Positions 1 through 9,856 of a stretch of DNA of 64,000 bases are shown here, in pieces. The first letter of the stretch is position 1. Each line of letters starts with the position of its first letter. The stretch covers positions 190,290 to 254,289 of the forward strand of contig CAWIVS010000008.1 of assembly GCA_963839685.1 (NCBI GenBank). Direction: 5' to 3'. The stretch is from CADEED01 sp963839685. GTDB taxonomy: Bacteria; Pseudomonadota; Gammaproteobacteria; Steroidobacterales; Steroidobacteraceae. Both the position numbers and the translations under genes were made by a program. The notes under the pieces are model-generated. The model was not told where the DNA came from and made no database searches. It saw nothing but the letters and a program-made list of their open reading frames with translations.

Positions 1-226
1 TACTGACGTTTGAACAGATGGCGACCGTTCTTGGACATGAGCGCCGTCCTATTCCCTTCCCTAATTCTCTCGAGCCCGGCGCCTGCGGTGCCGCACTCCC
101 ATCCCTGGCCTCAGGTTCGATGAAAGTGCACAGCAGTGCGCCTATACAGTTCACGCTTTCGCGTAGGCGGGGGTCTGATAGGCACTATGTCGCACGAATC
201 AGGTGAGACCTTAGGGGCGAAAACGG

Positions 227-679
227 TCAGGCAACCTGGCCCCTGAAGTTCCGTTTCACGGCCACGGTAAGCCGGTTTCGGCCTTGCTCCGTGCGACGGT
301 AGTTGAGCGAGCTTGCCGCGCGACGGACGAGTATGAGTCCGAATCCCCCAAGTCTCGTTTCCTCGAGCGACCTGGTTGGCGGCGGTGCTGTGTACGTCGA
401 TGAGTCGAACGGCACGCCGTCATCATCAATCGTCAGAACGATTTCATCTGCGCGGGTTTCCAGCACCACACACACATCCGGCTCGCGCCCGTCGGCGGCG
501 CCATAGTTGATGATGTTTGAGACGATCTCCTCGAAAACCACCTCGAGGTTGTAGCGAGGGGCGCCGTCCAGTTGTTCCCTGTCGAGCGCCTCATGCAAGC
601 GAGCGAAGGCCTGCGCGAAGCCATCGTGATTGCCGGAGAAACGGATCTCAACACCGGGCGCCTGCATGGCGCGATCCAT
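227..679 (-). CDS. Anti-sigma-factor-type serine kinase, HATPase_c_2 (RsbW/SpoIIAB-like)
   Basis: A 150-residue single-domain protein of the RsbW/SpoIIAB/BtrW GHKL kinase class. The N-box is visible as EEIVSNIINYG, the G1 box as DDGVPFD and the G2 box as GGFGLILVRR, so the ATP site looks intact. In this family the protein binds a partner (a sigma factor or other effector) and phosphorylates a STAS antagonist. The STAS gene lies 14 bases upstream on the same strand and the cognate-type phosphatase lies upstream of that, so the three form one module. No sigma factor is adjacent, so the output target is unknown. The fold assignment is firm; the regulated process is not known. Confidence 0.88.
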   Translation of the reverse strand: MDRAMQAPGVEIRFSGNHDGFAQAFARLHEALDREQLDGAPRYNLEVVFEEIVSNIINYGAADGREPDVCVVLETRADEIVLTIDDDGVPFDSSTYTAPPPTRSLEETRLGGFGLILVRRAASSLNYRRTEQGRNRLTVAVKRNFRGQVA

Positions 680-693
680 TCAGCCGCCGGATC

Positions 694-1035
694 TCATGCG
701 CGTGCGACAGCGGCCGCGGCCGCGGCATCCGCACGCACCGGGACAATGTCGTTCAGCGAGGTGGTCTCGAGAACTTCCGCGACGAGCGGTTGTGCGCCGT
801 ACAGCACCAGTTTTCCGCCCCTCCTGCCAAGGGCTCGCGCAATCGTGATGAACAGCCGAAGTCCTCCCGACGCGACGAATGTGACCTGTGACAGATCGAG
901 GATCGCACGTGCACCGCGAGGAACGAGGTTGGCCGTTAGCTGGGTCTCGATCTGATCGACACCGGGAGTATCCAGTCGCCCGTCCAGCGAGACGTTCAGG
1001 ATTCCATCACCCACATCGCCAACTTGCATCTGCAT
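694..1035 (-). CDS. STAS-domain anti-sigma factor antagonist (RsbV/SpoIIAA-like)
   Basis: A 113-residue STAS protein with the typical pattern of a beta-strand (ILDLSQVTFV), the phosphorylation loop ASGGLR and a long following helix. In RsbV/SpoIIAA this loop reads DSxGL. Here the Asp is Ala and the second Ser/Thr position is Gly, leaving one Ser, so the phosphorylation site may be shifted or altered. The C-terminus ends in an Ala-rich tail. It lies between the kinase gene and the phosphatase gene on the same strand. In the established scheme the kinase phosphorylates it, the phosphatase restores it, and the unphosphorylated form sequesters the kinase. Confidence 0.87.
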   Translation of the reverse strand: MQMQVGDVGDGILNVSLDGRLDTPGVDQIETQLTANLVPRGARAILDLSQVTFVASGGLRLFITIARALGRRGGKLVLYGAQPLVAEVLETTSLNDIVPVRADAAAAAAVARA

Positions 1036-1143
1036 ACGAGGACTCCGCTTGTTTTCTTGTCTGCTTGCCGCGGCACCGCCATGGCGGCGACGAACGTTGA
1101 ATATTATGGGCGCTGCCGCAAACTGCGCAAACTGCGCCGGCGG

Positions 1144-2371
1144 CTACGGGTCGACGCGCCGGGTAAGCACGGTGAGTGTGATGTCGTCCGATTGGGGAGC
1201 AGGGCCGGCAAAGGTCGTTACGCTCTGACAGATGTGTTCCACCAACGCCATCGCGTCGTTGTCGCCGTGAACCCGGAGTACTTCGAGGAGGCGGTCGGCA
1301 CCGTAGGGTTCCTCCGCCGCGTTGAAAGCCTCCGTTACCCCATCGGTGTACAGCACGAGCCGATCACCCGCATGTAGTTGTACCCGACAGTTTGAAAACC
1401 GGGCACCTGGCATTACCCCAAGCACCACGCCGCCTGCGCCATTGAGGGTTTCGATTGAGCCGTCGACGCGGCGGAGGTACGGATGATTATGGCCCCCGTT
1501 GGCGTACTCGAGGAGGCCGCTCGCCGGGTCGAAGATGCCGTAGAACACGGTGACGAACAGATCCATTGGATTTTGCGTGCACAAGGCGTCGTTCGTTTCC
1601 GTCAGGCATGCGCCGGGGCTCGTGTGATGTGCCGCGCAGTCGCGCAGTTCGGTGCGCGCCACCGCCATGAAAAATGCGGCGGGCACCCCCTTGCCCGAGA
1701 CATCAGCCATCACCAACCCAATCCGCTCGTCTGGAAGCTCCATGAAGTCGTAAAAATCTCCGCCCATGAAAGTCGCCGGAATCATGCGGGCGGCGCCGTC
1801 GCAGCCCGACCTTCGCAGGAAATTTTGCCGGCAGAATTGCAAGTTGTAATGCCCTTGCAACATTCAGTTCTGCTTTTATCTGTGCCTGTGCCAGTTCCAG
1901 CGCGGCGTTCTTTTCGGCGAGTTCATGAGTGCGTTGGGCAACCGCCTTCTCGAGAATATGCGTCTGCAATTTCAACAGGCGAACCAGCCGCAGCATGCGC
2001 AGCGCTCGCAGCCAGCGCGCGTCGAGGCCGACCAGATAAAAAGGTGCGATCGAAAGCAGGTCCACCAGCCCCTGGAAGCTCAGGACGAATTGCATCCGCT
2101 TCTCGGCCGCAACGAGACGCAGCAAGTACTCCAGAGTGAAAACCGCAATGACCACGATCTCACCGATATAGAGCGCTTTCTCAGCCCAACTCGGGAGGCC
2201 GGGTATTACCTCGATCCCGACAGACGCCACGCTCAGAACTATCAGCCCGAGGATGAGGTTTTCGAACGCCCGCGCCCAGCGGCCGTTACCGGTCAACAGA
2301 AGATCCGCGAATGCGTGGACGACTGCCGCCGGAGAGCGGACAGCCATCAGCGGCGAGACTCGACTACTCAA
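1144..2371 (-). CDS. Voltage-sensor domain (S1-S4) fused to PP2C/SpoIIE serine phosphatase
   Basis: One gene of about 409 codons read in two frames, with a single shift near 1800-1815. Residues 35-134 form four transmembrane helices with every hallmark of a voltage-sensor domain: F78 and E81 in S2, D104 in S3 (DLLSIAP), and an S4 reading RWLRALRMLRLVRLLK, with positive charges at every third residue (R119, 122, 125, 128, 131, K134). There is no S5-S6 pore. A charged helix (about 136-170) leads into a PP2C domain of the RsbU/SpoIIE type. Its metal ligands are present in GGDFYDF, ADVSGKG, YTDGVTEA and SDDITL. By family knowledge it should dephosphorylate the STAS partner encoded downstream. Control by membrane potential is inference from the S4 helix. 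Confidence 0.85.
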
Positions 2372-2551
2372 GCGCCAGCTCCTTCGGATGCGTACCGGCG
2401 ATGAGGCCGATGGATGGAACGCCGGCTCAGTGCTTTACCGAGAACTGAAGTCCTTTTCGGCGGGGTCCGGACGTATTCTGACCGCGCAACGGCCAGCTGA
2501 CCATCATTTCTATGGCGCGCCCTGATTCCTATCGGTACTCGGGCGGCCCGA

Positions 2552-3226
2552 CTACCCAACGGTTGACGCCATGAACGCGGGAATCGGCCGTCCGGCGGCT
2601 TTCAGCCACCGCGCCATCGCACCCACCACCGTCCGCACTGGCGTGCGCTCTGTCATGCGCTCGCGCCAGGCGAGCAAGCGCGGCGTTGCTGGCGTCACTG
2701 GCGCCCCTTGTCGTTCCCCAAACAACGCGGCCATATAAAAGGCGATGTCTGCGAACGAATAACTACCGGCCAACCAGTCGTTCGACGCCAGGCGTCGATC
2801 CATGTCGGCGTAGAATCGCCTGGCGGCTTCGATCGCGGCGACGGCGGGCTCGGTGGCCAACGCGTCCTGCAGGCTCATCAGGCGAATGATGTGCGGGAAA
2901 TACACTTCGTCGGATTGATGCTCGAGTCCGCGAGCGCGTGCCCGCGAGGCGGCTACGCGCGGCCACAACGCCGGGTCCGGCTGAAGGTCTTCCAGGTATT
3001 CGAAAATCTGCGTGGAGTCGAAGATCTCCAGCGCTCCGTGCACGAGCACGGGGACCTGGCGCTTGGGGTTGATGCGCAAGACTTCGGGGTGCTTTGGACT
3101 GTATCCCTGTTGAGAGTCGTACGGCACCATGACCAGGTCGAAATCCAATCGCTTCTCGAGCAGAGCAATCTGCACTTTCGCGCCAAACATGCTCAGCGGC
3201 CCGGAATAGAGCGTCAGGTCGCTCAT
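2552..3226 (-). CDS. Glutathione S-transferase family protein
   Basis: A 224-residue protein starting MSDLTLYSGP. The N-terminal thioredoxin-like half carries the glutathione-site signature VPVLVHGALEIFDSTQIFEYL (cis-Pro and the following Ser region); an all-alpha C-terminal half follows with the capping-box-like NDWLAGSYSFADIAFY. I chose the start at 3226 because it overlaps the stop of the GNAT gene by four bases (ATGA), a typical translationally coupled arrangement, and because the GST fold begins immediately. The substrate cannot be read from the sequence. An intact gene with no frameshift. Confidence 0.9.
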   Translation of the reverse strand: MSDLTLYSGPLSMFGAKVQIALLEKRLDFDLVMVPYDSQQGYSPKHPEVLRINPKRQVPVLVHGALEIFDSTQIFEYLEDLQPDPALWPRVAASRARARGLEHQSDEVYFPHIIRLMSLQDALATEPAVAAIEAARRFYADMDRRLASNDWLAGSYSFADIAFYMAALFGERQGAPVTPATPRLLAWRERMTERTPVRTVVGAMARWLKAAGRPIPAFMASTVG

Positions 3227-3717
3227 TCGCGCTCGAGCACCACCGACGTTTCGACCTGCCGCTTGGGAATGTCCCAATACGACTCGAGCAGCGCCGCGGC
3301 GCGCGACGCGGGAACAAGCGCGAAACCCTCGCGTTGATAGAAGCGAATGGCCCAGGCGGCGTCAGCCCAGGTACCCACCAGCATGCGCCGTGTGCTCAGA
3401 CTTCGGAGATGCGAGATCAGCGCGGCCCCGACGCCGAGCCGCTGGCTGCCAGGCCGCACATACGCGTGCCGGATCAGGTCCACGTCGCGTACCGACTGAA
3501 TGCCCATGACGCCGATGAGCGCTCCTTCGAGTTCGTAACCCCAGAACTCGACGCCGGCGGCGACGTCTCGCTCCAGTTGCGCGCCGGACATGTATGGATC
3601 GTGCCAGCGATCAGCGGGAATCACGTCGCGATAGGCCTCGGCGGCCATGTTCACGATGGCAAGGATGGTGGAGTTTTCGTCGTCGCGACAACGCCGGACC
3701 AACGATTGCCTGCTCAT
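3223..3717 (-). CDS. GNAT family N-acetyltransferase
   Basis: A 164-residue single GNAT domain. The acetyl-CoA pyrophosphate loop is visible as QRLGVGAAL after the beta-4 strand HAYVRPGS, and the C-terminal motif B region reads AIRFYQREGFALV. It is the first gene of a two-gene operon with the glutathione S-transferase (four-base overlap). The acceptor substrate is unknown. The homologous domain begins close to the ATG at 3717. Confidence 0.88.
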   Translation of the reverse strand: MSRQSLVRRCRDDENSTILAIVNMAAEAYRDVIPADRWHDPYMSGAQLERDVAAGVEFWGYELEGALIGVMGIQSVRDVDLIRHAYVRPGSQRLGVGAALISHLRSLSTRRMLVGTWADAAWAIRFYQREGFALVPASRAAALLESYWDIPKRQVETSVVLERE

Positions 3718-3844
3718 GCATGGAGATTAAGCCTTGCGCTCGGCGAGGCGCCTCTCCCTTTCAGGATATTCGCGTGAACATAGGAGCGCGCTCACAACCA
3801 GGCATGGTATCGGCGGGCAGTCCTTATTCTTATGTGGAGCGAAG

Positions 3845-4270
3845 ATGGGCGTCATGAAAGCCATATTGCAAGCCACTTTGGCGGCGATCCTGTCTGGTGT
3901 GCTGGTCGGCGTCCTGCTCAAGAGAAAGCTCAGGGAACTGGGTCCGGCTCTCCAGGCGCCTGAGCGGCCACCTACACGAATCCAAGATTGGTGTTCGAGA
4001 AGTTGCCGATGTTCGGGAGAATTCCGGGCAGTTCCGTGGGCGTACATCCGAACCACTGGGCGAGCGTCGCGCCGAACTCGTCCACGGACGTTGTGGGCAG
4101 CAACCTTCCCTCGCCGACCTGGTCGTCGGTTGAAATGGACACGTGTGGCGCGGTCCCGTAGAAACGCCCGCCCTTCACCGCACCACCCATCACGAAATGA
4201 TGTGAACCCCAGCCGTGATCCGAGCCATCGGCATTCGACGCCAGGGTGCGACCGAAATCCGAGGCGGTGA
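3845..4270 (+). CDS. Possible small membrane protein (doubtful)
   Basis: A reading frame begins with ATG after a GGAG placed five bases upstream. It encodes MKAILQATLAAILSGVLVGV, one convincing hydrophobic helix, followed by a basic stretch (LLKRKLRELG). Only the first 42 or so codons lie in free space; the rest runs antisense to the end of the DUF1501 gene and has no recognisable character. If the gene is real it is probably shorter than drawn, perhaps because of another base indel. No function is proposed. Confidence 0.25.
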   Translation: MGVMKAILQATLAAILSGVLVGVLLKRKLRELGPALQAPERPPTRIQDWCSRSCRCSGEFRAVPWAYIRTTGRASRRTRPRTLWAATFPRRPGRRLKWTRVARSRRNARPSPHHPSRNDVNPSRDPSHRHSTPGCDRNPRR

Positions 4271-5384
4271 AGGTCGTGACGTAGTGCGCAACGCCGAGTT
4301 CGACCGTGGCCGCATGGAACGCGCTCATGGCGCCGTCAAGCTGCGACATGAGTCGCGGATGAGCCCCCATGAGCGAGTTGTGATTGTCGAAGCCGCCGAG
4401 CGACACGAAGAACACCTGGCGCTTCACGCCGAGCCTCGCGTTGGCGCCGATCAGCCGCGCCACCACCCGCAACTGCCTGGCGAGCAGATTGCCTGCCGGG
4501 AATTTTGTCGACAGCTTCACGCGACTGAGCGCACTGTTGACCCTGCCCTCGAGCTCTATCGAGCGTCGCGTGACGGCGGTGCACGCGCTTTCCAATGCAT
4601 GTGAGCTGTTGCGCGTGACGATGGTCTTCACCGCGTTGCGCAGGGGTCCGTCGAGCGCGGCGATGCGGATCGCACCGTTCGGACTGACCTGGTACTGCAG
4701 CGCATCCTGACCCGCGACGAACAAGGCGTTGCTGCTCGCGGAAATGCAGGTGAGCTGGGAATTCGACGATCCGCTCGAAAGCGCCAGATCGCCGAGCCGC
4801 CCTCCCCAGCCGATGGTCGATCCTTCGCTGCCGTCAGACTGCCAGATGGATTGCTGATCGTTGTGCGAAAAGAGTTTGGGCGGCAGCGGATTGGCCACCC
4901 TGTCTGTGCTCAGGTACTGCGCCATGGTCGTCGGCTGGATCAACGGTCCCACGTTGAGCTGGATGGCGAGCCGGCCGCCATCGAACAACGACTTGAGCCC
5001 GGTGAGTTGCGGCGCCAATGCGTATTGGAGCCCGTCGGTGAGCACCGCCGCATCCAGCGGTGTCAGCGCCGTGGCGGCCAGATCCGCACGCGCGAGGGCG
5101 ATACCATCCTCGCCTTCGCCGCCAGTGCCGGCGCGAATCTGGTGATACAGCGCGTAGTTAGCCGGATCATAGGGGACCAGCGTGTTGACGCAGTCATTAC
5201 CGCCGTACAGGAATATGCACACCAGCGCCTTGTAATCGCTGGCGTCGAAGGCCGCGGCTTCGCCGATGGCGGCGAGGTTGATCGCCAGCGGCGTCGCCAC
5301 GCCCAGCGCGGAGAGGTGCATGGCACGCTGCAGGACGACGCGGCGAGTCCAGAGCCGATTCCCGGCGGTCTTTGGCGGCTTCAT
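3972..5384 (-). CDS. Tat-exported DUF1501 family protein (copy 1)
   Basis: A 470-residue protein in one frame. The N-terminus carries a twin-arginine-type signal (TRRVVLQRAMHLSALGVATP), then the DUF1501 core: FLYGGNDCVNTLVPYD near the start, FFVSLGGFDNHNSL in the middle and TASDFGRTL plus GSDHGWGSHHFVMGG toward the end. These motifs resemble the metal-binding loops of the alkaline phosphatase/sulfatase superfamily. The start at 5384 overlaps the stop of the DUF1800 gene by four bases (ATGA), so the two are translationally coupled. DUF1501 and DUF1800 genes are commonly paired; their biochemical role is not established. A second, diverged pair lies at 60.7-63.5 kb. Confidence 0.88.
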   Translation of the reverse strand: MKPPKTAGNRLWTRRVVLQRAMHLSALGVATPLAINLAAIGEAAAFDASDYKALVCIFLYGGNDCVNTLVPYDPANYALYHQIRAGTGGEGEDGIALARADLAATALTPLDAAVLTDGLQYALAPQLTGLKSLFDGGRLAIQLNVGPLIQPTTMAQYLSTDRVANPLPPKLFSHNDQQSIWQSDGSEGSTIGWGGRLGDLALSSGSSNSQLTCISASSNALFVAGQDALQYQVSPNGAIRIAALDGPLRNAVKTIVTRNSSHALESACTAVTRRSIELEGRVNSALSRVKLSTKFPAGNLLARQLRVVARLIGANARLGVKRQVFFVSLGGFDNHNSLMGAHPRLMSQLDGAMSAFHAATVELGVAHYVTTFTASDFGRTLASNADGSDHGWGSHHFVMGGAVKGGRFYGTAPHVSISTDDQVGEGRLLPTTSVDEFGATLAQWFGCTPTELPGILPNIGNFSNTNLGFV

Positions 5385-7258
5385 TTCTGCACCAGGTAGT
5401 CGGGAGAAATCAGGATGAGGAAACAGGCCGCGGCCAACATGTCGAGCTTGGCGCTGGCGCTGCTGGCTTCGGTGATGTTGAACGTCCTGAGCGCCGTCCT
5501 GAGTGCGTACAGCGTCTCGTCGGACAACTGGTTGGCGGTGAGCCGCAGGTTGAGCCACTCGATCACCGCCGGAACATCGTGCGCAATGGGCAGCAGCGTC
5601 GGTATAGATGGGTTTGACGTCCTCAATACCGTTGCGCGTCACACCTTGCATGAAGTTGATGTAGGCCACCGTGCTGGATTCGTGGTGCAGCTGGAACTCG
5701 GGCGCCTGCTTGCCAGCGGTCGCGATGGCGGTATTGGGTGGCATGTAGCCGGGCCGGAAGAAGTTGAACACCGAAGGCGAGCGCAGCGGGCTCTGGCTGA
5801 GCATGGTGTCGCTGCTCGACAGATCGTCGATCTGGTACGCGCCGTTTTCGGACGCGGCCTCCGCGGTGCGCGCCCAGTGCGCGAAGACGCACGATGGGCT
5901 CGCGCAGCTTGCCGAAAAACGTGTCAGCGGCGGTAGGCATGGCGCGCGCTTCCTCGTCCGTGAGAATCGCGGTCCAGACCGCCTTGAGATCACCGCGCAC
6001 TCCTGACCCGTTGTTCCCGAACACCGTGGCGACTCGCTGCACGTAGGCCGGCGAAGGATTGCTGGTCACCAGGCGCTGGATCATCTGCCGCGCGAAGAAC
6101 GGGGCGGTATTGTCGTGATAGAAGAGTCGGTCGAGCGCGATGTGCAAGGCATCCTGGCCGGGGGTTGTGCTGGTGATCTTCGTGCCGAGAAAGTTCACAT
6201 CCAGCCTTGAATGCCGGTAAGAGTTGAAATGCATGGGGTTGGTGGCGAAGTGCGTGCTCGGTACCGGGTTTCGCTCCCACTCGAGATCGACGTACGAGCC
6301 GCCATTGGATAGATAGTCCCAGTCGTAACCGGTGAAGACGCGGGCGAGGTTGGTGACGTCTTCCTGGCTGATGGATTCCTCCGGCTTGTTTTCGGCATCC
6401 AGTTTGGGCGTTCCGTCGGGATTGAGCGCATTCAGGCCGATCGTGAAGAGCTGCATGACCTCGCGCGCATAGTTTTCATCGGGCTGCCGGCCACTGGAGT
6501 TTTCCCTGAGCATTTCCTCTGGTACTGAGAAAAAAACCCATCGCGGCATTGAGCGTGAGTGCGTCGAGCAACTGGCGGTAGTTGCCAAAGGCATTGGCGG
6601 TGAGCACATCCCAATAGCCTGCGATCAGGTACGAAGGATGCTGGAAGTTGAGGCCAGTCAGGGACACGACGAACAGTTCCGACAACGCGAGTGCCATGCG
6701 CTTGCGCATCTGGTCCGGCCCCGCGAGCAGCTGGTTCCAGATCATGTAATCGCCGGGCTCGCGCTGGCGGTAACGCTTTTCGGAATCGATGGTGCCGTGG
6801 CCACGCGAATCGAGCCAGGCGACGCCTGTCTCGCCGAGCGGTTCGTTGTAGCGCGCGTCGAGCCATGCGAGAAGGCCGCCGCTCTTGAGCGAGCTGATAT
6901 CCGCATCGCTCACCGAGAACTGGGCCTGCAATACGAAACGAACGGCCTCGGCATCGGTTGCCGGAACACTGTCCTGCGGCGCCGGCGGTAACGGGCCGGG
7001 TGCCGGCGGGGGCGGAATGGGCGTTGGAGGAACGGGTGGATCACGGGAGCCGCGCGAAGGCGAACCGCCTTCCTCTCCGCCGCCACACGAGCTCAACGCC
7101 AGCGCCGCCGCGGCCGCCAGCAGGCCCGCTGTCTGAGAATCGACCGACGTTGAGGGAGTTTCGGCGACTGGCGCCTGTTCGGCGCCCTCTTCGAGTTCCT
7201 GCACCAGACCTCCGTGTGCACCGCAAGATCGGCATCGCAGTCGCGCGAACCTGCGCAA
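5381..7258 (-). CDS. DUF1800 family protein, secreted or lipoprotein (copy 1, frameshifted)
   Basis: A gene of about 625 codons distributed over three reading frames with shifts near 6520, 5900 and 5610; the protein family signal continues across each. The N-terminus has a hydrophobic segment ending LALSSC, a lipobox-like site at C58, followed by a Pro-rich linker. DUF1800 motifs include MRKRMALALSELFVVS, REVMQLFTIGLNALNPDG and VFTGYDW; the last part ends FLILISPDYLVQK. The DUF1501 gene overlaps its stop by four bases. The long stretch before the hydrophobic segment suggests a later GTG start (codon 19) is possible. Function unknown; export with its DUF1501 partner is inferred from both signals. 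Confidence 0.8.
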
Positions 7259-7417
7259 TTCGCCGGCAAACGAGTGTAGTGCCTGGGAGTTAATGCGCAG
7301 GTATGAGCGCTAGGTCGTACACGCCCCGTCGCGAAATCACAACAGCGACGCTCGCGAGTGTTACCTTTCCGTAGCGACAAACCCAAAACATCGGCGGAAA
7401 TCAAAGGAGGCTGCGAA

Positions 7418-8900
7418 ATGAGAAGACGAGACTTCATTTCCAGTTCCGTGGCGCTCATGGCGGCTCGGCCTGGCGCATTCGCGCTTCGCACGCGCGGCGG
7501 AATCCGCCGACGTGCCTGCGGTTTCGCGCACCGGCGGCGCAGTCACTCTCAAGGCCGCGGACATCGACGATTTCCGCGCCCACCAGCGCGGAGCCGTGCT
7601 CACCCGCGCCAGCGAGGGTTACGAGGTTGCGCGGCGCGTCTGGAACGGCGCATTCGACCGTCATCCGGCGCTGATCGCGCGCTGCACCAGCGCCGCCGAC
7701 GTGATCGGTGCGGTGCAGTTTGCCGCGAGCCACGATCTGCTGGTCGCGGTGCGCGGCGGCGGCCACAGCCTGCCGGGTTACTCGGTGTGCGAAGGTGGCA
7801 TCATGATCGACCTCGCGCCCATGCAAGGCGTGCGCGTCGATCCGCGGACGCGCGCCGCTCGCACCGAGCCCGGTGTGTTGTTAGGCGCGCTGGACCGCGA
7901 AACCCAGGCCTTCGGGCTGGTGGTGCCCGCCGGCACCGTCTCGCACACCGGCGTTGCGGGCCTCACGCTCGGCGGTGGCGTCGGTCGCCTGCAGCGAAAG
8001 TTCGGCCTCACCATCGACAGCCTGGTCGGCGCGGACGTGGTCACCGCAAACGGCAAAATGGTTCAGGCCAGCGCCGAAGAGAATCCCGATTTGCTGTGGG
8101 CATTGCAGGGCGGCGGCGGCAACTTCGGCGTCGTGACTTCGTTCGAATTCCGCGCGCACGAGTTCGGCCGTGCCGCGGTCGCCGGCGATATCGTGTTTCC
8201 GATAGATCAGGCGCGCCGCGTGCTGGACGCCTTCGCCGACTACTGCAATACCGCGAGTGACGATCTGTGGATGGACCCCATGCTCGAATGCGACGCCCAA
8301 GGCCATCGGCAGCTCAATTTCATGATCTGCCACTGCGGCGATGCCGCCAGCGCCGCGAAGGACGTCGCCGCGATCCGCAAGTTCGGCAAGGCGGCGCGCG
8401 ACACCGTCGCTGCAAAACCGTGGGTGGTCGTGCAATCGGAACACGACGGCGAATCGCCGCACGGCAATGGCTACTACATGTCGGGTGGCAGGATCACGAA
8501 GCTCATTCCCGCAATGCTCGACAATGCCGTCGAGAGCATCAAACTACCGGGAGCCGAACTCGGCAAGGTGAGCCTCACCCTGCACGGCGGTGAGGCCGCA
8601 CGCCGCCCCGCTGCATCGACGGCCTACGCGTCGCGCGATGCCAGCCACAATTTCGTGGTGCGCGCCTCCTGGGCGGATCCCAAGCAGGCCGCCGCGCGAA
8701 CCGCCTGGCAAAAGCAGACCTGGAAGGCGTTCGAGCCCTACTCGGTCGGTCTGTACGCGAACCTCAACGCCGCGGAAGCCGACGTCAAGGCGCGTTCCGC
8801 CTACGGCGAAAACCTCGAGCGGCTGGTCGAGGTCAAGACCAAGTACGACCCGAAGAACCTGTTCCACCTCAATCCCAACATCACGCCACGCGTCGCGTGA
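7418..8900 (+). CDS. Tat-exported FAD-linked oxidase, berberine-bridge-enzyme type (one frameshift)
   Basis: The start is fixed by a near-perfect Shine-Dalgarno (AAAGGAGG) seven bases upstream and by a twin-arginine signal (MRRRDFISSSVALMAA). A shift near 7465-7490 moves the mature protein into the next frame, where it runs uninterrupted to 8900. The FAD_binding_4 domain shows VRGGGHSLPGYSVCEGG; the His is the usual 8-alpha-histidyl FAD attachment site. The second covalent ligand of bicovalent members (Cys) appears as Val in GTVSHTG, so single attachment is likely. GGGGNFGVVTSFEF and the C-terminal BBE segment (YDPKNLFHLNPNI) complete the family. Sugar or alcohol oxidation is typical, but the substrate here is unknown. 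Confidence 0.88.
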
Positions 8901-8972
8901 GTGGAGCTGGTAGCGGATGCGCTGGTGCAGCTCAACCGCCGATCGTCCGGCGGAATGAGTTGGCGCGCCGCG

Positions 8973-9761
8973 TCAGTCCGACTTCGTTTCCTCGATCACC
9001 CGCCCGTTCAGCGGTTGCGTCGGTCGGCTGTTGTGCGCATAACGCGCTTCGAACGCCTTCAATTGCGCCGCGGAGACCTCTACCGGAGTCTTGAGCACGA
9101 ACCAGCGTACGTGTTCGGTGCAAGGCGGCGTCGTGAGCGAGCCGTCAAACGTGTAGTAGCCGTGGTGCTCGGGCAGGAGCGTTTCCAAATTGACGGTCTT
9201 GCCCGCAACTGCAGTCTCGGCGGTACCCTTCGCCGGGATGTTGTCGAAGATCGGCTTGAGGAACTCGTTGGTCTTGCCCGTGCGGAACAGCACCGCGACC
9301 ACTGCGAGCTCACCCTTGGCATTCCTGTGCACCACATGCGCGACCATCGAGTATTGCTGGCCGCGTACGCGCTCCTCCGACGGGTCGTGGAAATGCACTT
9401 GCAGGAAGTCGTAGTGTTCATTGCCGACGTTGAGGCCGCCGCTGCCGTTCGCCGCATTGACCTGGAAAGAATGGCCGGTATCAGTCACCTTGAGCGGCAC
9501 ATCCTTGTAGTCGAACTTCAGCTCGGGCAGATCCTTGACGACGGTTATCCCGATGTCGATCGGCGACTGGCGCTTGCCGAGGCCGCAAGTCTCAAACAAA
9601 GGATCCTCGGACCCCCAGTGTTCGGGTCCGGTTTCACCCGCATAGCTCCAGTGATGTGCCGCGGCCTCCTCCGCGTGCGTCACGACACCGAGGCACAGGG
9701 CGGCTCCACAAACGTACGCCCACGTGAGCAGACCAATTGACGCAAGCCTGGTATTGGTCAT
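8973..9761 (-). CDS. Alpha-type carbonic anhydrase, periplasmic
   Basis: A 262-residue protein with a cleavable Sec signal (residues 1-30). The alpha-CA fold is clear: HWSYAGETGPEHW, KRQSPIDI, then the three zinc histidines in FLQVHFHDPSEE (two) and MVAHVVHRN (one), and the closing SLTTPPCTEHVRWFV. It catalyses reversible hydration of CO2 in the periplasm. Complete and in one frame, transcribed convergently with the FAD oxidase. Confidence 0.95.
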   Translation of the reverse strand: MTNTRLASIGLLTWAYVCGAALCLGVVTHAEEAAAHHWSYAGETGPEHWGSEDPLFETCGLGKRQSPIDIGITVVKDLPELKFDYKDVPLKVTDTGHSFQVNAANGSGGLNVGNEHYDFLQVHFHDPSEERVRGQQYSMVAHVVHRNAKGELAVVAVLFRTGKTNEFLKPIFDNIPAKGTAETAVAGKTVNLETLLPEHHGYYTFDGSLTTPPCTEHVRWFVLKTPVEVSAAQLKAFEARYAHNSRPTQPLNGRVIEETKSD

Positions 9762-9856
9762 GGCGAGCTCCGGAATGGATTTGGCCTCGGCGGGGATTCG
9801 GTCCCGCTAGAAATACCAGATATGCCGCGCCGACAAATGAAGAAGCTGTAACCCGA

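Noticed and set aside
18..206. A 62-codon plus-strand frame at the window start
   Set aside because: No ribosome site, no recognisable domain and atypical composition; the 226 bases before the first gene hold nothing I can support.
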